Source: Collinsella sp. (GTDB taxonomy: Bacteria; Actinomycetota; Coriobacteriia; Coriobacteriales; Coriobacteriaceae). Taken from it: a stretch of 40,326 nt of DNA. Made by a program: the position numbers and the translations under genes. The stretch lies in the NCBI GenBank assembly GCA_019419455.1, contig DXZW01000031.1:1-40326 (forward strand), read 5' to 3'. Below, in pieces: positions 1 to 8,514 of this stretch (positions within the stretch are counted from its first letter, which is position 1; each line of letters opens with the position of its first letter). The notes under the pieces were generated by a model. That model saw nothing but the letters and a program-made list of their open reading frames with translations. It was not told where the DNA came from and did no database searches.

Positions 1-300
1 AACGATATGGCACCGTGGGGACACATGTATGTCAATCCTGGTCTAACAGAGCCTTGATTTTATCCTAACTTTAAATTCCTATTAAACAGCCGGACGCTCA
101 TGCAAATACATCATGGCACGCCGCCGTCCATCTTGCCTTGAGCTCGTTACAACATTTGCATTAGCTTCCACAGAATTAGGAGGAGTATCCTCTCGCTATC
201 TCATTTTGAGTCGAGTAACATCGTAAATTGACCCGACCTGAGCCACTGTCCAGCACACGGTGCAGAAACCCTCCCCCAAGAAAGAAGTTTTTTATCGCAC
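1..300. other. Intergenic, AT-richer edge region
   Basis: No gene can be supported here. The base composition is visibly more AT-rich than the rest of the window, like the neighbouring hypothetical gene. A short reverse-strand frame at 201-389 overlaps the 3' end of that gene and has no family features. A small GAGGA/TCCTC hairpin near 180-195 is too weak to call. Confidence 0.5.
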
Positions 301-1176
301 TTACACCCACCAAGGCTCCTCTTCATACTTTTCTGCATAGGGAGAACGACACCTACTAGCAAATTCATAAACCAATAGATAGAGTTCATATGCGTCGCGA
401 TCTATCCACGCCATTCCTTCTCGGTCGTATCGCGTCTGTTCCTTTTCACACTTTTTGACAGCGTCGAGTAACTCGAAGTAGCCGCAATCACCGGAGTCAA
501 AAAGATTACATTTCCCGATAACATCCTGATAATCACCGCGAACTGCATTAATTTTCCTAGCGATAGCAGATATCTGTTTAAGTTTCCATGAACCAGGAAA
601 GTAGGCGAATTTCGATTTCAGAACGTAAACGTCGTCTTCAGAGGGAAATTTAGCCTCCAATCGAAGATAGGATCCTACTGACTTTCGAATTCTATTCTCC
701 AAATGAAGCAGATATCGTCGCGTATGAGAATCTTCATCTGAGTAGTAGCGCTCGCATTCAGCCCTTTCGCAATGTTCAATTGCCTGAATTAAAGAATCCC
801 TTTGTTCATGCCTATCATCCGATATGCAAAGCAATTGGGAGACGCATGACTCTTCCTCCTCGTAATAAGCCAAAAGAAGTCCCAAGGTGTCTTCGCATCG
901 AGGTAGATGCTCAATGTAGCATTCATCCATTCCGCCCAGCTCAGACAATAACGGCTGAATGCCAAATAAAAAACGATCTTCAAGCTCCCGACAGCGATCG
1001 CAGTATTCAATTGTGCCGACAAACAAAGATGATATTCCTGCGCCTAAAACCGCCAACAAAACCTCGTTCATCTGTTCATCCGTTAAAATGACCGCGTTTA
1101 GAGGGCAAATATAGAAAATAAACGAGATAGCCGCAACGATGGATGACGCTATTACGATCGTTCTCGATAATCTCAT
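301..1176 (-). CDS. Cys-rich two-TM hypothetical protein
   Basis: This 291-residue protein is not recognised. Two hydrophobic segments are visible near the N-terminus (about residues 7-30 and 38-56). A long hydrophilic, mostly helical-looking region rich in Glu, Arg and Tyr follows and would face the cytoplasm. It has 13 cysteines, including paired ones (CDRC, and CERAEC around the middle), which is unusual for a non-secreted protein. The start ATG at 1174-1176 follows AAGGGTG at a plausible distance. Codon use is AT-rich compared with all genes to the right, which suggests recent acquisition. It sits alone, downstream of the glycosyltransferase operon and on the same strand, with a 171-base gap. 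The layout of a TM pair plus a cytosolic helical domain recalls some defence effectors, but no catalytic motif supports that. Confidence 0.7.
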   Translation of the reverse strand: MRLSRTIVIASSIVAAISFIFYICPLNAVILTDEQMNEVLLAVLGAGISSLFVGTIEYCDRCRELEDRFLFGIQPLLSELGGMDECYIEHLPRCEDTLGLLLAYYEEEESCVSQLLCISDDRHEQRDSLIQAIEHCERAECERYYSDEDSHTRRYLLHLENRIRKSVGSYLRLEAKFPSEDDVYVLKSKFAYFPGSWKLKQISAIARKINAVRGDYQDVIGKCNLFDSGDCGYFELLDAVKKCEKEQTRYDREGMAWIDRDAYELYLLVYEFASRCRSPYAEKYEEEPWWV

Positions 1177-1347
1177 GCTGTTTCACCCTTAGACAAGCGG
1201 ACTGCACTTGAAATTCCAATAATCGCATCGACACGTATAAGAAAAGCTAAGCGTAGGCTCCACGAATCAAACTCCAGAAATTTAGCAAAAACCCAACGCC
1301 CTCACAGCCCTTGAGCACCCTATGCTGGATTTTCACGTCACCTCGCA

Positions 1348-3834
1348 CTAAAGCGAGAAGTACTCACTGTCGGAGGATAAGTTCGGCCCGAGCCACGGAT
1401 CACCCGTCAGGAAGAACTCCGGCCAGCGTTGCATGAACAGCGCCTGCTCGCGCTTCCAACGGCGCAGCTTTTCCTCGTTGGCCTCTTCCCTGCCGCGCGA
1501 GGTGAACTCGTAGTGGTACAGCTCGGCATAGGGCGTAAAGATGGTGCGGTAGCCCGCCTCCCACACGCGCAGGCAAAAGTCTGCGTCGTTAAAGCCGACG
1601 GCGAATTCCTCGTTATAGCCTCCGACCTGCTCAAATACGTCGCGTCGCACCATCTGGCAGGCGCCCGTCACGGCGCTAAAGTTGCCCGGTCGCACAGCAC
1701 GGGCAAGATAGCCCTCGCGCTTTGCCGAGAAGTCCTGGTTGGCATGGGCAAGTGCGCCGCGCACGCCAACCAAAATGCCGGCATGCTGCACCAGATGATC
1801 GGCAAAGTAGAGTTTGGCGCCCACCACGCCCGCATCGGGACGCTGCAGATAGCCCATCGTCTCTTCGATAAAGTCGGGGCTTATGACCTCGGTATCGTTG
1901 TTGAGCAGCAGCAGGTAGTCGCCCTTGGCGTGCTTCACACCAAAATTGATGATCTGAGAGTAATTGAACTCGCCCGGCCAGTACACAACACGTGCGTTAC
2001 CCTTGCCTTCGGATACTACAGCCACGCGCTCTGGCAGGGTTTCGTAATACGCAAACGTCTCCGGGGCTTTGCTGTTGTTCTCCACCAAGACGATCTCGTA
2101 ATTGGCATACGTTGCCTTCTGAGCGATCGACATCACGCAGGCATCGAGCGTCTCAATGTGATCCTTGGTGGGAATCACAATACTCACCAGCGGCGCAGAC
2201 TCCGGCAGCGCATAACGCATGCGATAGACAAACGGCGTCTCGGTCTCCTCGACCGTTCCGCAAATGCCCAGCGCGTTAAAGTGGCGCTGCAGCGCAAGAC
2301 GGCCGGCTTCGATAGCATACGGCTTGCTATCGGCAGAGCCGTCGGCGGTCGATCCCGGATGCACGCGCCAGTGATACAGCACATGCGCAACGTGCTCAAA
2401 GCGCGCGCCGGCTGCAAGGCAGCGAAGCGTCAAGTCGTAGTCCTGGGCACCCGCAACGTCTTCTGGGGACGTGCCAATACGATCGATTAGCGCCTTCTCC
2501 ACCATCAGGAAATGCGTCACGCAGTTATGGCTATAGAGCAGATCGACGTTGAGCTGCGTCTTAAAGACAGGCTGACCCCACTCCCCCGTTTTCTGGAACA
2601 TGTCCTCGTCGCAGAACAGGACCTGGGGGCGCTCGCCCTCGGCCGCCTTATTCAGCGCGGAAACATACTGGAATAACGCGTCCGGCTCCAGAATGTCATC
2701 GTGGTCCAAGAACGCGATGTAGTCGCCCGTCGCTTGCTCGATACCTGCGTTGGTGTTGACCACAATGCCGCCGTTGCCGGGAAGCTCGATGCGACGGATG
2801 CGCTCGTCGTTGGCACCTGCCACAAGGGCGGCCACCGCATCCCATTCAGGCGAGGCATCCATAAGGAGCAGTTCCCAGTTGTCATAGCTCTGGGCTAGCA
2901 CCGAGTTCAGCAGCTCGCGCAGGTATTCCCGATCAGTCTTGTAGCACGGCACCACAATGCTCACGAGCGGTCTATAGGCAAAGGCCGCCGAAGCGACACG
3001 CTGGCACGCCAAATCGCCCGGCTTTGCGCGATGTCGCTCAAACCAACGTCGATAAGCTGCGTCGTCTGCACGCGCGTCCTTCATGCGGTTCCAACTGTCA
3101 TCGACCATGCCGTTGTACAGGCGACCATCCATGGCGCAAAACCCGCTCTGGATCTGCTCTGTGGGGTCGCTCACAATCGCGACAAAATCTCGTATATCCT
3201 GAGGCATCTCAACGCTCAGATACGTTTTATTGACGCGGCATCCGTTGCGCTGCGGCACATCGATCTGCGACTCAAACACATGCACGGTAGCATCGATGGC
3301 ATTCATATGCGCATCGAAGATCTGGAGCTCAGGCGCGCACTGGAGGTCTCCCGCCCAAGTAACCTCATAGCGCCACACCGCGCCGGCGTCTGCCGGCAAA
3401 TAGCGAGTGGCATCGATCTCGTAGAAGCCGCAGTGTTCGCCACGCTGCGCATCGCGGATAAGCGCACACAGCGCAGGCTTTGCTTTGTAGTTAATCTTGG
3501 ATTCCAGCTTGGCCACGCGGCTATCGAGGCGAATGGAGCCCAACCTTTGGCCACCGGATGCAAAAACGACATCCATCGACGAGCCATCCAAAAACGGAAG
3601 CACCAAGACGGCGAGCTCGCGCTCGTAATCGGAAACGGAAGGGCAAAGCGCCAGCACGCGGCCGTGATCGACCGGGAGCACCAGCGACGGCACACAAGAG
3701 CCGCTCGTCGTCGCATGGGCAAACGCTTGAGAACCCTCCCGCTCGATAAGCGCGGCGACATCCTGACCGGCAAAACGAAGCAGCACAAACAGACGGCCCT
3801 GACTGCGGCAAAGCGCCAAACGCTTGATACTCAT
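1348..3834 (-). CDS. Two-domain GT2 glycosyltransferase
   Basis: This is an 828-residue enzyme with two tandem family-2 glycosyltransferase domains, so it probably adds two sugars or polymerises a surface glycan. The first about 285 residues match no family I recognise. GT domain 1 (about 288-500) begins PLVSIVVPCYKT and has the metal-binding acidic cluster FLDHDD. GT domain 2 (about 545-790) begins PLVSIVIPTKDH, has the LLNNDTE cluster, and a later NDADFCLR motif typical of the catalytic acidic region. The ATG directly follows the stop codon of the upstream gene (TAGATG), so translation is probably coupled. It is the last gene of the leftward operon. The family resembles rhamnan and O-antigen type polymer synthases; acceptor and sugar cannot be read from the sequence. 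Confidence 0.9.
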   Translation of the reverse strand: MSIKRLALCRSQGRLFVLLRFAGQDVAALIEREGSQAFAHATTSGSCVPSLVLPVDHGRVLALCPSVSDYERELAVLVLPFLDGSSMDVVFASGGQRLGSIRLDSRVAKLESKINYKAKPALCALIRDAQRGEHCGFYEIDATRYLPADAGAVWRYEVTWAGDLQCAPELQIFDAHMNAIDATVHVFESQIDVPQRNGCRVNKTYLSVEMPQDIRDFVAIVSDPTEQIQSGFCAMDGRLYNGMVDDSWNRMKDARADDAAYRRWFERHRAKPGDLACQRVASAAFAYRPLVSIVVPCYKTDREYLRELLNSVLAQSYDNWELLLMDASPEWDAVAALVAGANDERIRRIELPGNGGIVVNTNAGIEQATGDYIAFLDHDDILEPDALFQYVSALNKAAEGERPQVLFCDEDMFQKTGEWGQPVFKTQLNVDLLYSHNCVTHFLMVEKALIDRIGTSPEDVAGAQDYDLTLRCLAAGARFEHVAHVLYHWRVHPGSTADGSADSKPYAIEAGRLALQRHFNALGICGTVEETETPFVYRMRYALPESAPLVSIVIPTKDHIETLDACVMSIAQKATYANYEIVLVENNSKAPETFAYYETLPERVAVVSEGKGNARVVYWPGEFNYSQIINFGVKHAKGDYLLLLNNDTEVISPDFIEETMGYLQRPDAGVVGAKLYFADHLVQHAGILVGVRGALAHANQDFSAKREGYLARAVRPGNFSAVTGACQMVRRDVFEQVGGYNEEFAVGFNDADFCLRVWEAGYRTIFTPYAELYHYEFTSRGREEANEEKLRRWKREQALFMQRWPEFFLTGDPWLGPNLSSDSEYFSL

Positions 3835-4902
3835 CTACACTTCTCGCTTTCCCAGGGCGTTCGCTGCCATGCGTTTGCAGGCACCCAGGCGCCCAAACCT
3901 CAAGACGTCGTAATCGAACATGAGCTTTTTGCACTCACGGGCATTGGGGGCCTTGCTGGTAAGCGCCGCACGCACCATAGCAGCAACAGAAGGAGCGCAT
4001 TGTGCGAGCGCAGCATCGCTGCCCGCGGCAGAACCGGCAAGCGCCGTGGCAACGGCAGCAAACACCTTACCGCAGTCCGTACTCAACAGCCTGAGCGCAT
4101 CGTACAGCACCAGATCGCAGAGGAAGTACGCCAGGTCATCGGCATGCTGAGCATCGAGACCGTCGCGCTGCCAGTCAGCCAGCACCGCGGAGTAAATCTT
4201 CACGTGCTCCAGCAGACGTGTCTCGTCGTCGTAGCGCATGGTGTCCATGAGCGAACCCTTGCGCGCTACGCGGTAGTCATACAGCTTGTTCGAGATAAGC
4301 GCGGTCTTACGCGAACGACCGTACACGGCAAAATCGAAGACCTGGTCCTCGCCATACTTAACGGTTTCGTCGAACACGATCCCGTTACCCAGCAAAAACT
4401 CACGCTTGCAGGCAGTGCGCCATGCAAAGGGGCGAGAAGCTTCCTTAAACAGCAGGTCGGAGCTATAGCCTTCAAACGACACATCGCGCGGGCTCAGCAC
4501 ATAGTTAAGCCACGGATACCCCGCCTCCAGCGGATACGGATTCGCGCCAAAGGTCAAAACGTCGCAGTCCTCGCACTCAAAGGTATCGACGATCACGCGG
4601 CATGCATCGGGCGTAAAGCGGTCGTCGGAATCCAAGAACGCGACGATAGGCGCCGTGGACGCAGCGATGCCTGCATTACGTGCACTCGACAGGCCACCGT
4701 TCTCCTTATCGACCAGCGTAAAGCGCGCATCCTTTTCGCAATAAGCGGCCGCAATATCGCGCGAGCCATCCGGTGAGCCATCGTTGACCAGCACGCCCTC
4801 CCAATCGAGCATATCCTGCGCAAGCAGGGAGTCCAGGCACCAGGCCAGGCACTCCTCCACTTTATAGATGGGAACGACAACGGAAATCTTGGGGGTAACC
4901 AT
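3835..4902 (-). CDS. GT2 glycosyltransferase (type B', copy 2)
   Basis: This is a family-2 glycosyltransferase of about 355 residues. The N-terminal GT-A fold begins KISVVVPIYKVEECL, carries NDGSPDGS and the acidic motif AFLDSDD, and is followed by a helical C-terminal part. The region around residues 140-200 (CKREFLLGNG, KYGEDQVFDFAVYGRSRKTAL) matches the gene at 6108-7148, so the two are paralogues. An upstream GTG at 4906-4908 is possible, but the SD AGGAGC at 4911-4916 is better spaced for the ATG at 4900-4902. That SD overlaps the stop codon of the preceding gene, which indicates coupled translation. It probably adds a sugar to the same glycopolymer as its neighbours. Substrate unknown. 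Confidence 0.9.
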   Translation of the reverse strand: MVTPKISVVVPIYKVEECLAWCLDSLLAQDMLDWEGVLVNDGSPDGSRDIAAAYCEKDARFTLVDKENGGLSSARNAGIAASTAPIVAFLDSDDRFTPDACRVIVDTFECEDCDVLTFGANPYPLEAGYPWLNYVLSPRDVSFEGYSSDLLFKEASRPFAWRTACKREFLLGNGIVFDETVKYGEDQVFDFAVYGRSRKTALISNKLYDYRVARKGSLMDTMRYDDETRLLEHVKIYSAVLADWQRDGLDAQHADDLAYFLCDLVLYDALRLLSTDCGKVFAAVATALAGSAAGSDAALAQCAPSVAAMVRAALTSKAPNARECKKLMFDYDVLRFGRLGACKRMAANALGKREV

Positions 4903-4914
4903 AATCACTCGCTC

Positions 4915-6033
4915 CTACAGTGCGGCCGGAACGTCATCAGGGTGCGGGTTGTCGCCGTAGGTGCGCTGATACGTCAGCACGCGCCAGACCAGCGGCAGGC
5001 CGCCAATCTTAAAGTAGTGCTTAAACGTATTGAGCTTGCCCGGCTTCTTAAAGTCAAAGCGCGAATCGATATAGGCGCGGGGCGACTTGACCATCAGGCG
5101 CAAATCGGTCTCGCCGCGTGGATCAAACAGCGACAGGTCAAAGCGACCGGCATCCCAGTCGGCCTTGAGCTCGGGTGAAGCCTTCTCCCAAAACTGCCCA
5201 CGCAGCTCATCGACCAGGCGCTCATCATTCCAACGGTACGTATCGACCTTCATGCGCATTAAAATGCCCTGGAGCTGAGCCTTGAGCTCGGGACGCTCGT
5301 CCAAAAAACGTTGCATCTCGGCATATTCGTCGCACACGCAAAACACCTTGTTGGGCGAATTAACGGAGCTCTTCTCGTTATCCTGGCGATAGCACAAAAT
5401 GGGGTCCGCAATAAACGCGGCGCGCTCGGCGCAAGCCCAAACCTTAAAGTTAAAGCCTGCGTCCTGATACGAGGCACCCGGCGTGGGAAGGAACCGAATC
5501 TGATTGTCGTTGAGGAACTCGCGCCGATAGATAGCCGACCAAATGGAAGGTTTGCGGTAGAAGATGCCCGGGCGATCGACAGGGCGATACGCGGCGCCCG
5601 TCATATGCTCGTCGATAATCCCAAACAGCTCACGGCGCTCGCTGGGCGTGGACCAATACTGGTAAAAGTCGCCCTTCACCACATCGGCATGCTCAGCATC
5701 GGCCTTGGCGACCAGCTTTTGGAGCGAATCCTCAAACATAAAGTCGTCGGACTCCAGAATGCCCACGTATTCGCCGCATGCCATCTCCAGGCCGCGGTTC
5801 ATCGAGTCGCCGTAGCCGCTGTTGGCTTTGTCGATCATCTTTACACGGGGGTCGCGCTCCATGTACTCGCGGATGATATTCGGCGAGCTATCAGTGGAAC
5901 CGTCATTGATACAGATGATCTCGATGTCCTTGAGCGTCTGCGCCACGGCGGAATCGAGGCACTCGCGCAGATAGCGCTCGACATTGCAAATGGGGACAAG
6001 CAGCGAAACTTTAGGGGTATCAGAGTTCTGCAA
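4915..6033 (-). CDS. GT2 glycosyltransferase (type A', copy 2, TTG start)
   Basis: This is a 372-residue family-2 glycosyltransferase. The GT-A domain begins VSLLVPICNVERYLREC and contains IEIICINDGSTDSSP, KANSGYGDSMNRGLEMA and the acidic motif GILESDDFM. It is closely paralogous to the gene at 7155-8258: long identical stretches run through the first 100 residues, and both share SIWSAIYRREFL-type and LPTPGASYQD-type segments further on. The start is TTG (6031-6033), chosen because a strong AGGAGG lies six bases upstream and the family N-terminus begins there. It is separated from the upstream type B gene by a 74-base gap, the only sizeable gap in the operon. Confidence 0.9.
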   Translation of the reverse strand: MQNSDTPKVSLLVPICNVERYLRECLDSAVAQTLKDIEIICINDGSTDSSPNIIREYMERDPRVKMIDKANSGYGDSMNRGLEMACGEYVGILESDDFMFEDSLQKLVAKADAEHADVVKGDFYQYWSTPSERRELFGIIDEHMTGAAYRPVDRPGIFYRKPSIWSAIYRREFLNDNQIRFLPTPGASYQDAGFNFKVWACAERAAFIADPILCYRQDNEKSSVNSPNKVFCVCDEYAEMQRFLDERPELKAQLQGILMRMKVDTYRWNDERLVDELRGQFWEKASPELKADWDAGRFDLSLFDPRGETDLRLMVKSPRAYIDSRFDFKKPGKLNTFKHYFKIGGLPLVWRVLTYQRTYGDNPHPDDVPAAL

Positions 6034-6107
6034 GAGAACCTCCTGTTGAATAGCGTGTAACAGGGTTATTTTAGCAGCCGGGTTGCGGCGGGCGGCAGCG
6101 CTTGGAA

Positions 6108-7148
6108 TTAGATAAAGCGCTCCAGACAGGCTTTGAGACCGCGAGTCGAAAGATAGAACAGCGTGGCGTCTGCCATCGAAACGCCCGAGGTCGCCGCAAC
6201 GAGCTTGTGGGCAACACGCCGAACGGCGCCCTTAGCAGGCATATCCGCCCACGCCGTTCCCAAAAACGTCGTGAGATCCATGTTGACGCGAGCCGCCACG
6301 CGATAGAAACCATCGGCATCCAAGCGCGCCAGGTCGAACACAATTAGGTCTAAAAACCAAGTTATCAGCTCGCCGGGGCACAGGTCCAAAAGACCGTAGG
6401 CCGCCCAGTCCTCCAAGACCTCCTCGAGCATCCTCATGTGGGCGTCAAGCTTTTTGGCGCGAGCATCGGCACTGTTGAACTCGTGCGTCGCCGATTCACT
6501 CTCCATCACGTAGTGGTAGAACTTGTCCGGCATGACGACGGTCTTGCGGGCAAGCGCATAAGCCGCAAATTGGAAGACGACGTCCTCGCCCAAAGCCAAA
6601 CCGGGGGCGAAGCGAATGCCTTCGCGATTGAGCAGCTCGCGTGAAAAAGCCGCGCGGCATGCATAGGGCTGTGCGTTTGCGTGGAACAGTAACTGGGGAT
6701 CTCGTGCGCCAAAAATGCCCGCCTTGGGACTCATGAGTTGCTGGACGCGTTTGGGGGCAGCATCGGCGGGTTCACAGACACCGCCAAAAACGGCAGCCTC
6801 GGCATCTGCAGACTCCATGGCATGCAGCACGCGCTCGACCGTCTGGGCATCGATGTAATCGTCGGCGTCCACAAAAAAGACGGTCTCGCCCTCGGCGGCA
6901 TCGATACCAGCATTTCGAGCACACGAGACGCCCGCGTTTTCCTGGTCAATCACCAGTACGTGATCGTCGGCCTGCGCGATCTGGCGCAACACGTTCAACG
7001 AATCATCAGTCGAACCGTCGTTGACGCAGACAACCTGAATCGAGCGCTCGGACTGGGCCAACAGCGAATCGAGACATCGCTGAATGGAGCGCGCAGAGTT
7101 GTAAACGGGGACGACAATGGTAGCTTTAGGACACGAGGCCTCTCCCAT
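6108..7148 (-). CDS. GT2 glycosyltransferase (type B, copy 1)
   Basis: This is a 346-residue family-2 glycosyltransferase. It begins KATIVVPVYNSARSIQRCLD, carries VCVNDGSTDDS and the acidic motif FFVDADDYID, then a helical C-terminal region. AFSRELLNREGIRF and LGEDVVFQFAAYALARKTVV align with the type B' gene at 3835-4902. The ATG at 7146-7148 lies six bases after the stop of the type A gene, with a GGGGTAGG SD inside the end of that gene. It acts in the cytoplasm, probably on a lipid-linked glycan. Substrate unknown. Confidence 0.9.
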   Translation of the reverse strand: MGEASCPKATIVVPVYNSARSIQRCLDSLLAQSERSIQVVCVNDGSTDDSLNVLRQIAQADDHVLVIDQENAGVSCARNAGIDAAEGETVFFVDADDYIDAQTVERVLHAMESADAEAAVFGGVCEPADAAPKRVQQLMSPKAGIFGARDPQLLFHANAQPYACRAAFSRELLNREGIRFAPGLALGEDVVFQFAAYALARKTVVMPDKFYHYVMESESATHEFNSADARAKKLDAHMRMLEEVLEDWAAYGLLDLCPGELITWFLDLIVFDLARLDADGFYRVAARVNMDLTTFLGTAWADMPAKGAVRRVAHKLVAATSGVSMADATLFYLSTRGLKACLERFI

Positions 7149-7154
7149 GCCGAC

Positions 7155-8258
7155 CTACCCCCTCAGCGATTCGATGAGGAAGGCAGCAACCACGCCTGGG
7201 CCTCCAACCGAGGCGTAATACTTAGCACGCCCCAAGGCACCATCCGTCGCAAAACTCGGGTGCTCGTCAACCCAGCCCTCAGGATCTTTGAGGATGGCAG
7301 CGAGATTTGCGCGCTTCCACGGCTTGAGGTCGTCAAGCGAAAAGTCCCCGGCGTCCAAGGCCGCCTGAAATTCCTTGGCCATCTGCACCAGGAACTCCTT
7401 ATAGAACTTAGGCGCCAGGCGCACGTAGTTCCACATGTACGAATCGTACTTAATGAGCTGATTGAACTTGAGCATGCGCGCGACATCGACGCTTGCGTGG
7501 TCGCGGGCATAATCCTCTCGAATCCAACGCTCAATCTCGGCATACTCGGTATTGACGCAAAAGACCTTAGCCGAAGAATTGACCGAGGAATTCTCGTTGT
7601 CCTGTCGATACGACAAAACAGCATCATGCAGGTAAACAGCCTTATCGGCGCACGCGATCACCTTAAAGGCGAATGACGTGTCCTGAAAGGATGCCCCCGG
7701 AGTCGGCAGGAACTTAATGCCGTTGCGCTCAAGAAAATCGCGACGGTACACTGCCGACCAAATCGACGGCTTTTGCTTAAAGAACTGCGTCGTGTCGCTC
7801 GGGTGCACCGGCTTACCGCAGTCCTTGGCCTTAAACATCTCGTGCAGTGAACGGCGCTCCTCGGGCTTAGACCAGTAGAAATCAAAGTTCGCCTTCGCAA
7901 AGTCGGCATTATTGCTATCGGCGGCCGAGACAAGCTTTTCGAGTGCGTCGGGCGCCATAAAGTCATCGGACTCCAAGATGCCAACGTACTTGCCACGCGC
8001 CATCTCCAGACCGTGGTTCATCGAGTCGCCGTAGCCGCTGTTGGCCTTGTCGATCATCTTGACGCGCCTATCGCGCTCCATATACTCGCGGATAATCGCC
8101 GGCGAGTTGTCGGTCGACCCGTCGTTAATGCAGATGATCTCAATATCCTTGAGCGTCTGCGCCAGGGCGGAATCGAGGCACTCGCGCAGGTAGCGCTGAA
8201 CATTGTAAATGGGAATAAGCAGCGACAGAACAGGGCTGCCAGAGGCGTTAGTAGACAA
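7155..8258 (-). CDS. GT2 glycosyltransferase (type A, copy 1, TTG start)
   Basis: This is a 367-residue family-2 glycosyltransferase and the first gene of the leftward operon. The GT-A domain begins LSLLIPIYNVQRYLREC, with INDGSTDNSP, NSGYGDSMNHGLEMA and GILESDDFM. It is nearly identical over the catalytic half to the gene at 4915-6033, including SIWSAVYRRDFL and LPTPGASFQD. The start is TTG at 8256-8258 behind AAGGAGC; its paralogue also uses TTG. The 256-base region upstream is shared with a divergent glycosyltransferase and should hold the operon promoter, but no convincing leftward -35/-10 pair was found. Confidence 0.9.
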   Translation of the reverse strand: MSTNASGSPVLSLLIPIYNVQRYLRECLDSALAQTLKDIEIICINDGSTDNSPAIIREYMERDRRVKMIDKANSGYGDSMNHGLEMARGKYVGILESDDFMAPDALEKLVSAADSNNADFAKANFDFYWSKPEERRSLHEMFKAKDCGKPVHPSDTTQFFKQKPSIWSAVYRRDFLERNGIKFLPTPGASFQDTSFAFKVIACADKAVYLHDAVLSYRQDNENSSVNSSAKVFCVNTEYAEIERWIREDYARDHASVDVARMLKFNQLIKYDSYMWNYVRLAPKFYKEFLVQMAKEFQAALDAGDFSLDDLKPWKRANLAAILKDPEGWVDEHPSFATDGALGRAKYYASVGGPGVVAAFLIESLRG

Positions 8259-8408
8259 ATGTGCTCCTTAGGAAATACCTGTCGTTTCATGGTATCAAAG
8301 GGTCAGCGCGCCAGCGGGCGTTTATATAATCTATGGAGCCTCTTGCGGGCAAAGCAGCCCCACGTCATGCGGCGGGCCCATGGCAGGTTCCTGCGTTTTA
8401 TTCAAAGC

Positions 8409-8439
8409 TTGCCGTCAAGGTGCGCCGAGCCTTTACAAT
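8409..8439 (+). promoter_or_regulatory. Weak promoter candidate for GlfT2-like gene
   Basis: TTGCCG (8409-8414) and TACAAT (8434-8439) are 19 bases apart, upstream of the start at 8515. The spacing is long. A perfect TATAAT also occurs at 8325-8330 but has no good -35 on the plus strand. Confidence 0.3.
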
Positions 8440-8514
8440 AGGACAGTCCCAAGGACGTATTCGATAGCTTCCGCGCAGCGCTCGCCCGCCGCGCGTGAAA
8501 GGATATATTGCCCC

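Noticed and set aside
201..389. 62-residue reverse-strand open frame
   Set aside because: It overlaps the 3' end of the 291-residue gene, lacks a convincing SD and shows no family features.
3031..4776. 581-residue plus-strand open frame
   Set aside because: It is antisense to two clear glycosyltransferase genes; long shadow frames are expected in GC-rich DNA.
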